From: Fibrobacteria bacterium
GTDB lineage: Bacteria; Fibrobacterota; Fibrobacteria; UBA11236
Direction of reading: 5' to 3'
Length of the DNA: 39,694 nt
Assembly: GCA_017881725.1 (NCBI GenBank)
Contig: JADGQO010000214.1
Span: 1-39,694, forward strand
Positions 1 to 9,048 of this stretch are shown piece after piece; position 1 is the first letter of the stretch; each line of letters begins with the position of its first letter. Under the pieces are notes generated by a model. The model had not been told where the DNA came from. It made no database searches and worked only from the letters and a program-made list of their open reading frames with translations. The position numbers and the translations under genes were made by a program.

Positions 1-1600
1 AGGCCACGGGGTGCTGGAAATTGGTCCCGGCGGGAATGGTCGCGCCTTTCCAGTCCTTGTTCACCGTATGGCAGGCGGCGCAATCGGTGGAGAACTTGAG
101 GTCCGCGTGATTGGGGCTCGTGGTGGCTTTGTAGTCCTTATCGTGACAAGACTCACAAGTGGTCGATGTTTTGGTGTAACCCGTGGCATGGCATTTCGCG
201 CAATCGACCGCGCTGTGGCCGCCGTCCAACGGGAAGGTGACGGGATGCTTGCAAGGATGGTTCGCCGGTATGGTCGCCCCTAGCCAGTTGGTGATGCTGT
301 GGCAGTCCGCGCAGCTCGTGCCGAAGGCCAGGTCCGTATGGTTCGGCGATTTCGTCGTATCATAATTGGACTTGTGGCAGGTGTAACAATCGGTGGGCGT
401 GTTGGCGTAGGTCCCGTTTTTATGGCAATCCGCGCAGGCGGCCACGGCATGCCCGCCATTGAGCGGGAAGGCGGCGGGATGCTGGAAATTAGTCCCGGGA
501 GGAATCATGGCGCCCTTCCAAACCCCGGTGGTGTGGCATTGTTTGCAATCCATGCTGAACTTCTGCTGGACGTGGTTCGGAGCGGTCGTACCCTGGTAAT
601 CCTTTTCATGGCAACCGGCGCAATCGGTTTTCGTCCCGACATATCCTTGGGCATGGCAATCGGCGCATTTGGGTTTCGCATGGCCGCCCGTCAGGGGAAA
701 ATCGGCCGGATGCTTGAATTGGGTGCCGTCGGGAATCACCGTGGCGCGCCAATTTTCATTGGTGTGACAGGAAGAACATTCAATCGGGAAGGCCAAATCC
801 CTGTGGCTGGGCTGGGTGGTGGCGTTGTAATCCTTCTGATGGCAGGAGGCGCATTGGGGATTGAGTCCCGCGAAAGTGGACTTTTGGTGACAGGCGAAGC
901 AGGAAATTTTTCCATGGGCTCCCGTCAGCGGCAGGGACGCGGGATGCGTCGTCATGGTGGCGCCGGCGCTCCATCCGGTCAGGATGGCGGAGGCATGGCA
1001 GGAAGCGCAATCGGTGGAGAAATTCGACGTCGTGTGATTGGGCGCGGTGGTCTTGTTGAATTCGGCCATGTGGCAGCCGTTGCAGGCCGTGGGCGTATTC
1101 GCATAGTTCTTGGGTTGCTGGTTCTTATGGCATTTCACGCATTCATCGATGGCATGGAATCCCACCAGGGGGAATTGGTTATGGGCTTGCGCTTCAACCG
1201 TCAGGAACTGCGAGCTCCATTTTTTGGGGGTGTGGCAGGCCTGGCAATCGTTTCCGAACTTCCCCTTATGGACATCCTTGTGGCAATCGGCGCAAGCGGA
1301 ACTGACCGCTTGGAACTTCAAATCCTTGTGGCAATCCAAGCACGCGACGGAAGCGTGGCTTCCCGAGAGGGGAAAACCGGTTTTCCCGTGATTGAAATCG
1401 AGGATGCGTTTGGTCGGCTTCCAGCGCTTGGCGCTATGGCAATCGCTACAGTTCATCTTGATGTCGCCATGCGGATTCGCCAGGCGCGCGGGCGGCGCGG
1501 ACGATGCGGGCGACGCGGGAATCACCTGTCGAACGGACGACGCGGCCGCTACGAAAAGCACCAGGGATCCGATCGCAAGGAGCAGGCTGCGAATCTTCAT
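1..1600 (-). CDS. Multihaem c-type cytochrome, at least 19 haems (3' end cut by window edge)
   Basis: The gene starts with ATG at 1598-1600 and stays open to the left edge, so the C-terminus lies outside the window. The first ~25 residues (MKIRSLLLAIGSLVLFVAAA) are a Sec signal peptide, which places the protein outside the inner membrane. I count 19 CXXCH haem-attachment motifs in about 533 residues. The second half is built of repeated units of roughly 65-80 residues, each with three CXXCH motifs and recurring phrases such as FPLxGGHA, CADCH, DYxxTTxPNH and a Trp-Lys-Gly-Ala segment. The repeats are visible at the DNA level: bases near 11-60 and 479-530 are near copies. It is probably periplasmic or surface-exposed and carries electrons along a haem chain. 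It follows the 20-haem cytochrome in the same direction after a 300-bp gap, so it probably has its own promoter. Haem-chain identity is certain; the electron donor and acceptor are inferred. Confidence 0.93.
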   Translation of the reverse strand, partial: MKIRSLLLAIGSLVLFVAAASSVRQVIPASPASSAPPARLANPHGDIKMNCSDCHSAKRWKPTKRILDFNHGKTGFPLSGSHASVACLDCHKDLKFQAVSSACADCHKDVHKGKFGNDCQACHTPKKWSSQFLTVEAQAHNQFPLVGFHAIDECVKCHKNQQPKNYANTPTACNGCHMAEFNKTTAPNHTTSNFSTDCASCHASAILTGWSAGATMTTHPASLPLTGAHGKISCFACHQKSTFAGLNPQCASCHQKDYNATTQPSHRDLAFPIECSSCHTNENWRATVIPDGTQFKHPADFPLTGGHAKPKCADCHAQGYVGTKTDCAGCHEKDYQGTTAPNHVQQKFSMDCKQCHTTGVWKGAMIPPGTNFQHPAAFPLNGGHAVAACADCHKNGTYANTPTDCYTCHKSNYDTTKSPNHTDLAFGTSCADCHSITNWLGATIPANHPCKHPVTFPLDGGHSAVDCAKCHATGYTKTSTTCESCHDKDYKATTSPNHADLKFSTDCAACHTVNKDWKGATIPAGTNFQHPVA

Positions 1601-1680
1601 AGGTGGTTCATCTCGCTACCCAATTTGAATTTCCCCGGGATGTATCTATCCGACCCAATTGACCCGACCAAACCGGTTGA

Positions 1681-1715
1681 TGAGTATCACTATTGTTCAT
1701 GAGTAACACTATTGT
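1681..1715. repeat. Two direct copies of a 16-bp motif in the cytochrome upstream region
   Basis: TGAGTAWCACTATTGT occurs at 1681-1696 and again at 1700-1715, a 19-bp period. The copies differ at one base. They lie 80-115 bp upstream of the multihaem cytochrome start codon, a typical place for an operator. The regulator is unknown. Confidence 0.45.
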
Positions 1716-1864
1716 ACCGGCTCTTTCGTAGTTATGGCCAAATATAGCTCGAATTCCATTTTAAATCGATAGATATATATTTTTGATTCACCGTTGTGTA
1801 AGAATTGGCCTTATTCATTAATTTTTAGCCATTTTTACAGAAAAAACTACCGTATTGTTTTATA

Positions 1865-1887
1865 TAGTGAATCGAAATGATTCACTA
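1865..1887. promoter_or_regulatory. Perfect 9-bp inverted repeat, candidate operator
   Basis: TAGTGAATC, then GAAAT, then GATTCACTA form a perfect dyad just past the stop codon of the 20-haem cytochrome gene and upstream of the next cytochrome. No U-tract follows it on the minus strand, so it does not look like an intrinsic terminator. The GAATC-N5-GATTC core recurs at 10956-10970, upstream of the TIGR02147 regulator, which favours a protein-binding site. Confidence 0.4.
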
Positions 1888-1904
1888 AGACACTAAATTA
1901 GTGA

Positions 1905-3620
1905 CTATTTGACCGGCACACTGTCACCATGACAGGTGCGGCATTCGGCATTGATGGGCTTGTAGAGGACATAGGATTTTCCGGCGCTGATTTGAGTTTT
2001 ATGGCAGGCTTCGCAACGAGCCTTTTCGTGCGCGCCCTCCAATTTGAATCGCGATTGGGTGTCGTGATTGAACAACTCGGCGTACCAATCGGTGGTGGTA
2101 TGGCACCGCTCGCACGTCACGACGACGCGGCCGTCCTTTTTCAATTTCTCCTGGAACTGTCCCTGGTGTTTGTCCGCATGGCATTCGAAGCAATGTTGCC
2201 TCCGCTGCGCGAAATCGGGAATCATGAGCCGGTTGCCGGAACTGGTTTTGAAGGCGAACGAACCCGTATGGCAAGCCTGGCATTCGACTTTTACATGCCT
2301 TCCCGTGAGCGGATATCCGGTGAGGCCATGGTCGAATTTGACCTCCTTCCAGGACGCGCCGGTGTGGCAGGATAGGCAGCCGGATTTCGTCTTGTATTTA
2401 TCCACTTGGCCTTGGTGGGGATCGGCATGGCAAGCGATGCAATCCAGGGAGGCGAATTTGAATTTTCGCTTGATCACTTCGCCATGCACGTCGCTCGTGG
2501 ACGTATGGCAGGCGGCGCAAGGAATCGCCAGGTGCGCGTCCTTCAGCGGGAAGCGGGTTTGCCGATGTTCCTTCACTCCGAAATTAGCGGGCAAGAAGCC
2601 TTGCACCGTATGGCAACTCTCGCATTTTTCAGGATGCAGGGTCTTGGTGAATTCGCCTTTGTGAAAGTCGGCATGGCAATCGCTGCATTTCTGGAAACGG
2701 GTCAATACCCAGGAAGCCCCGTTCTTATGGCATAGGTTGCAAGCCACCGTCGCGTGATTGCCTTCCAAGGGAAACCGCGTCTTGTCATGATTGAACCCGC
2801 TGACCTTGATCATCTTGAACCCGGCTTCCTGATGGCACTTCGCGCAATCGCGTCCGAATTTTCCTTTGTGGACGTCCTGATGACACGTGATGCAGCCGTC
2901 GTCCTTGACTCTCCGGGCAGGCAGTAATTCCCACGGCTGGCCGTCCTTATGGCATTTCGCGCACTCCAGTCCGATGTGCTTGCCCCGGATGATGTAGCGG
3001 GTATCCTTGTTGTGATCAAACCCTTCGGCGGGTTTCCATTTTTCCATGTTGTGGCAATCCAAGCACTTCATCTTGGCGAACATTTTTCCGTGGGTATCCT
3101 TGTGGCATGCCAAGCACTCCGTGCCGAGACCGAGGAAAGTCTTTTTTTGGAATTCGATTTTGGTTTTGAGGATGAGGGGATCCTTGATGTTCTTCGGCTG
3201 ATGGCAATCGCTGCACTTGACCTTGATATGGCCGCCTTCCAGCTTGTAACCGGCCTTGTCATGATCGAACCGATCCTTGGATTCGCTCACGGTTTTCCAT
3301 CGAACCAAGTCGAAGGTCGCGCCCAAATGATCGGAGTGGCATTTCGCGCATTGGTTGAAATCCTTGCCGCCATGCAATCCCTTGCCGGCCTTCACGCGGA
3401 TGTCGATGGCCTCGTGGCATTCGCGGCACAGCAGGGGATCGGCGCCGCTTCTCACGTTGCCGCTATGGCACTTGGCGCAATTATCCAATCCCTCCAATTG
3501 CGAATGGCCCTGCGCCAGCTTTCCCGGGGAGAGCTGCGCCCGGATTAATGCAGGGGAGAAGATCGTGATACAGAAGGCGAGGAATGCCGTCCGACATAAA
3601 ATGGATTTCAGAAAATCCAT
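1905..3620 (-). CDS. Secreted 20-haem c-type cytochrome
   Basis: This 571-residue protein begins with a signal peptide of ~28 residues (cleavage probably after LIRAQ) and contains 20 CXXCH motifs spread along its length. Recurring segments of the form FDHDxxxYxLxGxHxxVxCxxCH resemble the cytochrome c3/c7-like multihaem modules of exported cytochromes, where extra His residues supply distal haem ligands. It overlaps the upstream cytochrome b gene by 13 bp (3608-3620), so the two are translationally coupled. The natural reading is that the membrane cytochrome b oxidises a quinol and passes electrons to this chain. Twenty haems is large for a simple periplasmic shuttle and fits a conduit or storage role. 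Substrate specificity cannot be read from the sequence; no extra catalytic domain is visible. Confidence 0.93.
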   Translation of the reverse strand: MDFLKSILCRTAFLAFCITIFSPALIRAQLSPGKLAQGHSQLEGLDNCAKCHSGNVRSGADPLLCRECHEAIDIRVKAGKGLHGGKDFNQCAKCHSDHLGATFDLVRWKTVSESKDRFDHDKAGYKLEGGHIKVKCSDCHQPKNIKDPLILKTKIEFQKKTFLGLGTECLACHKDTHGKMFAKMKCLDCHNMEKWKPAEGFDHNKDTRYIIRGKHIGLECAKCHKDGQPWELLPARRVKDDGCITCHQDVHKGKFGRDCAKCHQEAGFKMIKVSGFNHDKTRFPLEGNHATVACNLCHKNGASWVLTRFQKCSDCHADFHKGEFTKTLHPEKCESCHTVQGFLPANFGVKEHRQTRFPLKDAHLAIPCAACHTSTSDVHGEVIKRKFKFASLDCIACHADPHQGQVDKYKTKSGCLSCHTGASWKEVKFDHGLTGYPLTGRHVKVECQACHTGSFAFKTSSGNRLMIPDFAQRRQHCFECHADKHQGQFQEKLKKDGRVVVTCERCHTTTDWYAELFNHDTQSRFKLEGAHEKARCEACHKTQISAGKSYVLYKPINAECRTCHGDSVPVK

Positions 3621-4597
3621 ACGAATCCGAATTTCACGGCGATGTAGACGTGCACGAAAAGCACGATGTACATGATGACGCTGAGCGGCTTATGGAAAAC
3701 ATGCCAGTAGTAGAGGCGCGACTGGATGGACTGCCACCGCTTGACCTTGCGCTTAAGCGACGCGGCCTTTTCGATGGTCTTAACGGTGCGTTTCAGATAG
3801 AACGATCTTTTCCGCAACTCGGTTTTGCGGGTTTTCAGGAAATACTTCCAAGTGGTTTCATTGGATTGGTATTCCTTGATCTCCCGGATCATCCGATAAC
3901 TGAGGCCCCAGATGGGACGCAGGTTGGCAAGGCCGTTGGGATTGAGGATCCGGAGGGTTTGCACGCCGGATAACGGCTTGACGTATTTGTTCAAGAATCG
4001 GTTCACGTCCCACCGGGACTCCAGATCGCCGATATGGGCCGCCGCGTCGCCGATGCGCGCGAAGCTGCGCTTGAGCCCGACAATCCAATGCTCCGACATG
4101 TCTTCCGCTTCATCGAGGGAAAAGGCCAATCCGGTCGCGCGCCGCGGGATGGCGCCGTAGAAAAACCGGCCCACGAATCCGCTGGAAAAAACCAGCACCA
4201 TGGACCAGAAGCTCAACGCCACCAATCCGTGCGCCTTGCCCGTGGAGTGGACCATGATGAGCAAAGATCCGGTTACCCCGAGATAGATGTGGACGTGCAG
4301 CCATTTCTTCAGGCTGCCCCAGCGGCGGAAAATTTTATATCGCTTCCGGATGGAATAGACATGCATGATGATCAACATCGCGGTGCCCACGATGCCGAAG
4401 CCGTGGCCCCACAGGCCGCCGGGCTTGACGTTGGAGTGCATCGGGTGGAACGGCCGCTCCTCGGCGGGCAACGTCAGGTAGGTCCAGGTATGCCGGAGAT
4501 ACCACGCGATGAACGCGAGGGAAACGATGTACGCGATTGACAGGAGGGTGTAGAAACCCCAGTCAAATAGTTTGTCGCTGCTTTTTTGGGAACTCAT
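3608..4597 (-). CDS. Membrane cytochrome b-like subunit, probable quinone oxidoreductase
   Basis: This 329-residue integral membrane protein has about five transmembrane helices, near residues 14-34, 62-82, 99-120, 126-147 and 303-325. Histidines suited to b-haem ligation sit in or next to helices: H65 and H79 in the second, H101, H103 and H117 in the third, and H299, H302 and H316 near the last. A long soluble, basic segment of about 140 residues separates helices four and five. It resembles small cytochrome b subunits that link the quinone pool to multihaem cytochromes. It overlaps the upstream ccsA-like gene by 35 bp and the downstream 20-haem cytochrome by 13 bp, so the three are certainly one transcript. 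The direction of electron flow is unknown. The exact family was not identified. Confidence 0.75.
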   Translation of the reverse strand: MSSQKSSDKLFDWGFYTLLSIAYIVSLAFIAWYLRHTWTYLTLPAEERPFHPMHSNVKPGGLWGHGFGIVGTAMLIIMHVYSIRKRYKIFRRWGSLKKWLHVHIYLGVTGSLLIMVHSTGKAHGLVALSFWSMVLVFSSGFVGRFFYGAIPRRATGLAFSLDEAEDMSEHWIVGLKRSFARIGDAAAHIGDLESRWDVNRFLNKYVKPLSGVQTLRILNPNGLANLRPIWGLSYRMIREIKEYQSNETTWKYFLKTRKTELRKRSFYLKRTVKTIEKAASLKRKVKRWQSIQSRLYYWHVFHKPLSVIMYIVLFVHVYIAVKFGFVWIF

Positions 4598-6515
4598 ATA
4601 AACTGATGATGAGGAATAAGGATTCGATCACGATAAAGAGGATGAACCAGAAGAACACGCCCTGGGAAAATCCGTAGGAATGCAGGCCCACGCCCAGGAG
4701 ATTGATGCCGAACCACGCGAACATGACAACCGTGATTCCGATCACACTGCCCACCGCCATGCCCAGTTCCTTGATCCTCCCGCCCATGCGCGCATGGAAC
4801 AAAACCGAGCACCACAGGACGATGAGGAGAGCGCCGTTCTCCTTGGGATCCCAGCCCCAGAACCGGCCCCAGCTTTGATCGGCCCAAATACCTCCCAGTA
4901 CCGTCCCGATGAAGGAGAACACCAATCCGAAAGCCAGAATGCCATACACGGCCTTGAACGTGCTCGTCAACGTCGCGCGATCGGCGCCGAGCATTCTTTG
5001 GATGAGATACACGTGGCCCGCGACGCCCGCCGCGCAGCAACCAGAATAGCCCAGCGAAATGGCCACCACGTGGGTGGACAGCCAGAAATTGGTGTCGAGC
5101 ACGGCGACCAGCATGGAGAGCGTATCGCCCTCGGCCGCGTACTTATCCGAGATGAAGAGGAGCGCGGTCGCGGAGAACGTCGCGATGATGAGGCCCAGAC
5201 GGTTCCGTTGGAACCATTCGGTGGCCAGACCGAGCATGCAACAGACCCACGAAACCGTGATGAAGGTTTCGAACAGGTTGGTAATCGGCGGACGCGACAT
5301 GATGGTCATGCGCGTGGCGATTCCCCAGGTATGCGGCAACGCGGCGAGCAAAGCCAGGCCCAAAGCCCCTCGATAAGCCCAGTAGCCCAGCCGGCCTGTT
5401 CCGATCAAAGAGGCCAGCACCAAAAGGAAGGCCGTGAGGTATAAAGCTTTCGCGGTCTTGAAAGGTTGCACGCGGTTGTACAGAACTTCCAAATCCCCGT
5501 GCTTGCTGCCGAGCTTCCCGGTCTTCCGATCGGAAACGGTTTTGTCGAAACTTTTCAGGGCCAGACTGAACTCCACCGAATTGCCCGCGCGATAGGCTTC
5601 GGCGGCATCGGCAATATGCCGGAGTTCGTCCGGCGGCGGTGACGATCCCAGGCCGGATAGGATTTGCCAAGGCGTCCAATAAGTTTCCTGGTCACTTGTA
5701 AACGGCGGGATGATGGCCATCGCGTCATCCTGGCTGAACTTTCTCCAGAAGAACAACTCCTTACTCAGTCGCTGCGCTTCCCGCGCAATGCCCGCGGCTT
5801 CGGCGGAATCAATCTGCAAGGCCACTCTATCGATGCCCGCCACCGTGGAATTTTGTTTTAGCGATCCCTCCGCCGTCAGCATTTCCAAGTAGCTGTGCGG
5901 CTGCTTATCATCCTTAATCCCCAGGATAGCCGCCAAGCGTCCGTTCTGCACGGCGAAGGTCTCGACCTTGCGGGAAAATCTCAGGCAAACCGCCAGGGAT
6001 TGGTAAACCCCGAGGTTGAAGTTGAGGCGCAGCAATTCCTGATCGACGGGCGATCTTTGCTTTTCCTCCAGTTGCGCGACGTCGTGGCTCAACTTCTGCA
6101 ATTTCGTAATGCCCTTCGCTAATTCCCGATAACTATACCGTCTGGCTTCGGGTAAATCCAGTCCCAAGGCCTTTACGGTCTGATAATCGTTAATGCGGAA
6201 AACTTTCCTGTCTTCTACCTGATCGGGAGTGAAGAGCAGGTCCGCCAGCCACTCCAAAGCCGACAAATCCTCGTAGCTGGATCGGGAAGAGAATTGCAGC
6301 AAAAGACTGCGGGCATACGTATCGAGCGGTTTGACCCGGCCCTCGTTCTGAATGCTCAAGCGAGCGAACTCCCCCAAATCAACCTGCGGCCTTGCGGCCG
6401 AGGCCGGGGCCGGGTCCGGCAAAGCCGGGGCCGGAAAAGCGAACGCAAAGCCGAGTAGTAGAATTGCCGCCGCGGGAAGACGTACGGTTATCGATCGTTG
6501 CAAATCAAGCAGCAT
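4563..6515 (-). CDS. ccsA: CcsA-like cytochrome c maturation protein (System II)
   Basis: This 650-residue protein belongs to the haem-handling CcsA/ResC family. The first ~370 residues are an export-signal segment plus a periplasmic domain; the rest is a multi-helix membrane domain. The diagnostic tryptophan-rich WWD motif (WGRFWGWDPKEN) lies at about 549-560, flanked by conserved histidines at about 482 (STHVVAISLGY) and 612 (GLHSYGF), the expected external haem ligands. It works with the ResB-like partner encoded immediately upstream, with which it overlaps by 11 bp, to deliver and attach haem to CXXCH motifs. The large N-terminal extension is typical of some Bacteroidota and other phyla, unlike the ~320-residue plastid form. 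Co-location with two multihaem cytochromes suggests a maturation system dedicated to, or at least co-expressed with, these substrates. Confidence 0.92.
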   Translation of the reverse strand: MLLDLQRSITVRLPAAAILLLGFAFAFPAPALPDPAPASAARPQVDLGEFARLSIQNEGRVKPLDTYARSLLLQFSSRSSYEDLSALEWLADLLFTPDQVEDRKVFRINDYQTVKALGLDLPEARRYSYRELAKGITKLQKLSHDVAQLEEKQRSPVDQELLRLNFNLGVYQSLAVCLRFSRKVETFAVQNGRLAAILGIKDDKQPHSYLEMLTAEGSLKQNSTVAGIDRVALQIDSAEAAGIAREAQRLSKELFFWRKFSQDDAMAIIPPFTSDQETYWTPWQILSGLGSSPPPDELRHIADAAEAYRAGNSVEFSLALKSFDKTVSDRKTGKLGSKHGDLEVLYNRVQPFKTAKALYLTAFLLVLASLIGTGRLGYWAYRGALGLALLAALPHTWGIATRMTIMSRPPITNLFETFITVSWVCCMLGLATEWFQRNRLGLIIATFSATALLFISDKYAAEGDTLSMLVAVLDTNFWLSTHVVAISLGYSGCCAAGVAGHVYLIQRMLGADRATLTSTFKAVYGILAFGLVFSFIGTVLGGIWADQSWGRFWGWDPKENGALLIVLWCSVLFHARMGGRIKELGMAVGSVIGITVVMFAWFGINLLGVGLHSYGFSQGVFFWFILFIVIESLFLIISLYEFPKKQRQTI

Positions 6516-7662
6516 GGTTTTCCCCGAGCTTTTTTCTTCTTGCGAATTGGAACAGCCTCATGACGAAATGGAGGATCAGTCCGCCGCCGACCATGAGGCA
6601 GCAAATATATGGAAGCATCCGACCGTAATTTTTAACGATGGCGAAGGTCGAGGTCTGGCCTTGGCCGGACTGGGCGAAAGAGGCCTGATAGAACGTGAAG
6701 CCCGCTTCGCGGTAAGGTTTGTTCATGGAGATGTTGGCCTTCTTGAATACTCCGCCATGCCCGAGAGCGACATCGCTTTCGAAGCTGCGCGCCTTGTCCG
6801 TGCCGGGATATTCCGTTTTCCGAAAAGCGATCAATTGCAAGGTGATGGGCAACGGATGTTTGACCCTCCGCACGGCGATGAAAGCGGGCTTGCCGTCCAC
6901 TTCAATGGGCGTGGCGGTGGGAGCGCCTCCGTACACGATCATTTTGCCGATCAGATTCACGGCGGATTTTCCGGAAAACTCCAGGATGACGCCGGGATTA
7001 TTTTCGGCGGGATCGGACGCATCGTCCTGGCTGATCAATTCGTTGATGTTGAAACTGTTGGCCAAAAATCCGGTCTTGGGCGGCCCCACCATCGCCTTGC
7101 AGTTGGGGTATTTCTGGTCCACGGCGAAGGACGCGGAAAATGTTGGAAAGGAAATCGTCTCCCCGGGTTTGGCCGAGCGCAGGGAAACGGCTTCTCCGTC
7201 CCGGGTCACAGTATCCCCCTTCGCGGTCTGACGCCACAGCGCGATTTCCCATTCGTGATAATCGTCACTAACATTGGCAGCTTCGCCTTCGGCCAAGGTC
7301 AAGGAGGATTCCTGCGCGAAGTGATAGGTGAAGCCCGCCGATACGATCAATATCAGAAGTCCATAATGGATGAAGAGCAATCCGATCTTGCGCCAGTGGT
7401 AGGTGTGCTTGAACAAGCCGGCCAGCACCAAATTGATGAAGGCGACCCAGAGCACCAGCTTCGCGCCCGGAAAGGGAATGAATCCCAGGAAGGTGAAGAA
7501 CCAAGTCCGGAACATTTTCTGCTGGGCCGCATACAGGCCGTAATCGATTTGGTAAAGCGTTCCCCAGAAGGTCAGGACCATCAGGAATAACAGGCAGATG
7601 ACGGTGACATCGAATGATGCCAGGATTTTAACGAAGCGGTTTTTCTTGAATGAGTTCCACAT
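6505..7662 (-). CDS. resB: ResB/Ccs1-like cytochrome c biogenesis protein
   Basis: This 385-residue membrane protein has the ResB layout: an N-terminal helix (about 15-37), two more helices at about 65-85 and 93-115, a large extracytoplasmic domain and a final helix at about 349-373. ResB pairs with CcsA to form the System II cytochrome c synthase. It lies directly upstream of the CcsA-like gene with an 11-bp overlap and begins 3 bp after the preceding lipoprotein gene stops, so the genes are co-transcribed. Conserved His residues in the membrane part (for example in LFIHYGLL) fit haem handling. The periplasmic domain is shorter than in classical ResB, as in many Bacteroidota-type versions. 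Confidence 0.87.
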   Translation of the reverse strand: MWNSFKKNRFVKILASFDVTVICLLFLMVLTFWGTLYQIDYGLYAAQQKMFRTWFFTFLGFIPFPGAKLVLWVAFINLVLAGLFKHTYHWRKIGLLFIHYGLLILIVSAGFTYHFAQESSLTLAEGEAANVSDDYHEWEIALWRQTAKGDTVTRDGEAVSLRSAKPGETISFPTFSASFAVDQKYPNCKAMVGPPKTGFLANSFNINELISQDDASDPAENNPGVILEFSGKSAVNLIGKMIVYGGAPTATPIEVDGKPAFIAVRRVKHPLPITLQLIAFRKTEYPGTDKARSFESDVALGHGGVFKKANISMNKPYREAGFTFYQASFAQSGQGQTSTFAIVKNYGRMLPYICCLMVGGGLILHFVMRLFQFARRKKLGENHAA

Positions 7663-7665
7663 GGT

Positions 7666-9048
7666 TCAGTTCGCCACGGCCAGGCTGGAGGATAGTTTCG
7701 CCAAGGCGTCGACGTTGCGGAGCAATACGGATCGAGGCCCGGTCAACTTTACGAAAATGGTTTCATTGCGGCCCTGGATAAGGACGGCGAGAATGGAATT
7801 TTCCTGCGTCAGATTGCCGTTCAAAACGGCCGCCAGATTGATGAGGGTTCCGTCGAATCCGTCCTTGGTGCGAATCCGTTGCTGGGATTCCAAAAAAGCC
7901 CGCATGGCCTTGTCATCCAATTGGGTGAGTCCGACCTGCTCCATCCATCTCCGGACATTGCTCTCAACCCCACCGGCGGATCCGGGCAATTGGACGATGC
8001 TGCCGTCGGCGGTTTTCCCCGCATAGGTAACCGCGAAGCTACCCGTGCGCATTCCCTTGGCTCCCAGGGATTTCCAGCCCGTTGGCGTCTGCCACGTCAA
8101 GCGGGAAACCCCATTCGGTACCTGGCTGAAAGCAGGGTCGTTGGCCTGCATGGTCGGGGCTTGTCCCATGCCTGTCCCCATCGGCGATCCCGATGCGGAG
8201 CCCGCGGGAGCTTCGGTCGCATTAGCGCCCGCTTGGATATCGCCGCCCGGAGCTTCTCCGCCCGATGCCGCACCGTCCGGAGCTTCTCCGGCCTTCACGC
8301 GAATCGACTTCGACAAAGCCAGAAACTTCTGCTTGTTCTTCCGCAAGAATGGAATTCCCCCCGTCAGCTTGACGAATAGGGTTCGTCCTCCCGCGTCGAT
8401 CATGGCAGCGAGCATAAAGCCCTTGCCCTTATCCGGAACGTCCTGCAATTGCGTAAAATCGAAAAGCGCGCCGGATATTTTCTGGACGGTCGAGAAGGCC
8501 TCCCGTTTCGCGATGAAGCTTTCCAGGCGGGGTCCCGGAAGGTCCATGCCGAGCTGCCCCAACCATCTCCGGACGTTGACGCCATAGGCGTCGGGCGTGC
8601 TGGGCAGGGCCACTACGGTCGCTTCCTTTTCGCCTTCCGCATCCTTGATTTTAAAGGTCGCCAAGCGCATCCCCGATCCGGGCACGAAGACCCAGCCTTC
8701 GGGAGCGTCGAACTCCACTTCGGGTGATTCCCCTTGCGGCGAACCCATCGACTGCCCCATGGGCGCGCCCATGTCTTGTCCCATGGGCGAACCCGTGGGC
8801 GCACCCATCGACGGCATCATCGGCTGATCCCCACCTTGCCCGGCGGCAAATCCATGAGTAGCGTCCATCGGCATGCCGCCTCCGCCCATGCGCGGCTTGA
8901 TCTCGGTTTCATGAATGACGCGCGGCCCGTCCTTGGAATCGCAGCCTGCCACGAACAGGGCTAGCGCCCCTAATAGAATGGGGACGCTTAAGCCGGCTGG
9001 AAAAACAACCCGCTTCAAGGCATCAATCGGAGTCGATTTATTTGTCAT
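7666..9048 (-). CDS. Lipoprotein with two copies of an unknown domain
   Basis: This 460-residue protein has an N-terminal hydrophobic segment ending in the lipobox LFVAGC (Cys at about 35), so it is membrane-anchored outside the cytoplasm. A linker rich in Gly, Met and Pro, built from MGxPMGxxMG-type repeats, covers about 52-105. It is followed by two related domains of ~130 residues. Each starts with PxGW, contains a V(R)RW segment (VNVRRWLGQLGM and SNVRRWMEQVGL) and ends with a strand like TLFVKLTG or TIFVKLTG followed by a hydrophobic-charged helix. This is an internal duplication. The gene sits between another lipoprotein (11-bp overlap) and resB, so it belongs to the cytochrome operon. 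A Met-rich linker could bind metal, but that is speculation. I do not recognise the domain family. Confidence 0.85.
   Translation of the reverse strand: MTNKSTPIDALKRVVFPAGLSVPILLGALALFVAGCDSKDGPRVIHETEIKPRMGGGGMPMDATHGFAAGQGGDQPMMPSMGAPTGSPMGQDMGAPMGQSMGSPQGESPEVEFDAPEGWVFVPGSGMRLATFKIKDAEGEKEATVVALPSTPDAYGVNVRRWLGQLGMDLPGPRLESFIAKREAFSTVQKISGALFDFTQLQDVPDKGKGFMLAAMIDAGGRTLFVKLTGGIPFLRKNKQKFLALSKSIRVKAGEAPDGAASGGEAPGGDIQAGANATEAPAGSASGSPMGTGMGQAPTMQANDPAFSQVPNGVSRLTWQTPTGWKSLGAKGMRTGSFAVTYAGKTADGSIVQLPGSAGGVESNVRRWMEQVGLTQLDDKAMRAFLESQQRIRTKDGFDGTLINLAAVLNGNLTQENSILAVLIQGRNETIFVKLTGPRSVLLRNVDALAKLSSSLAVAN

Larger units (their letters stand above)
1601..1904. promoter_or_regulatory. AT-rich intergenic region upstream of the multihaem cytochrome
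   Basis: This 300-bp gap has no convincing gene. It is much more AT-rich than its flanks and probably holds the promoter for the minus-strand cytochrome starting at 1600. It contains two direct copies of TGAGTAWCACTATTGT (1681-1696 and 1700-1715), a TGATTCAC half-site at 1785-1792 and a perfect dyad at 1865-1887. I could not assign -35/-10 boxes with confidence. Confidence 0.5.

Noticed and set aside
299..1702. A 467-residue plus-strand open frame
   Set aside because: It lies opposite the multihaem cytochrome, whose 19 CXXCH motifs prove the minus strand is the coding one. The plus frame is a by-product of its repeat structure.
1865..1887. Intrinsic terminator for the cytochrome operon
   Set aside because: The stem is perfect, but it is AT-rich and no U-tract follows on the transcribed strand. 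A protein-binding dyad is a better reading.
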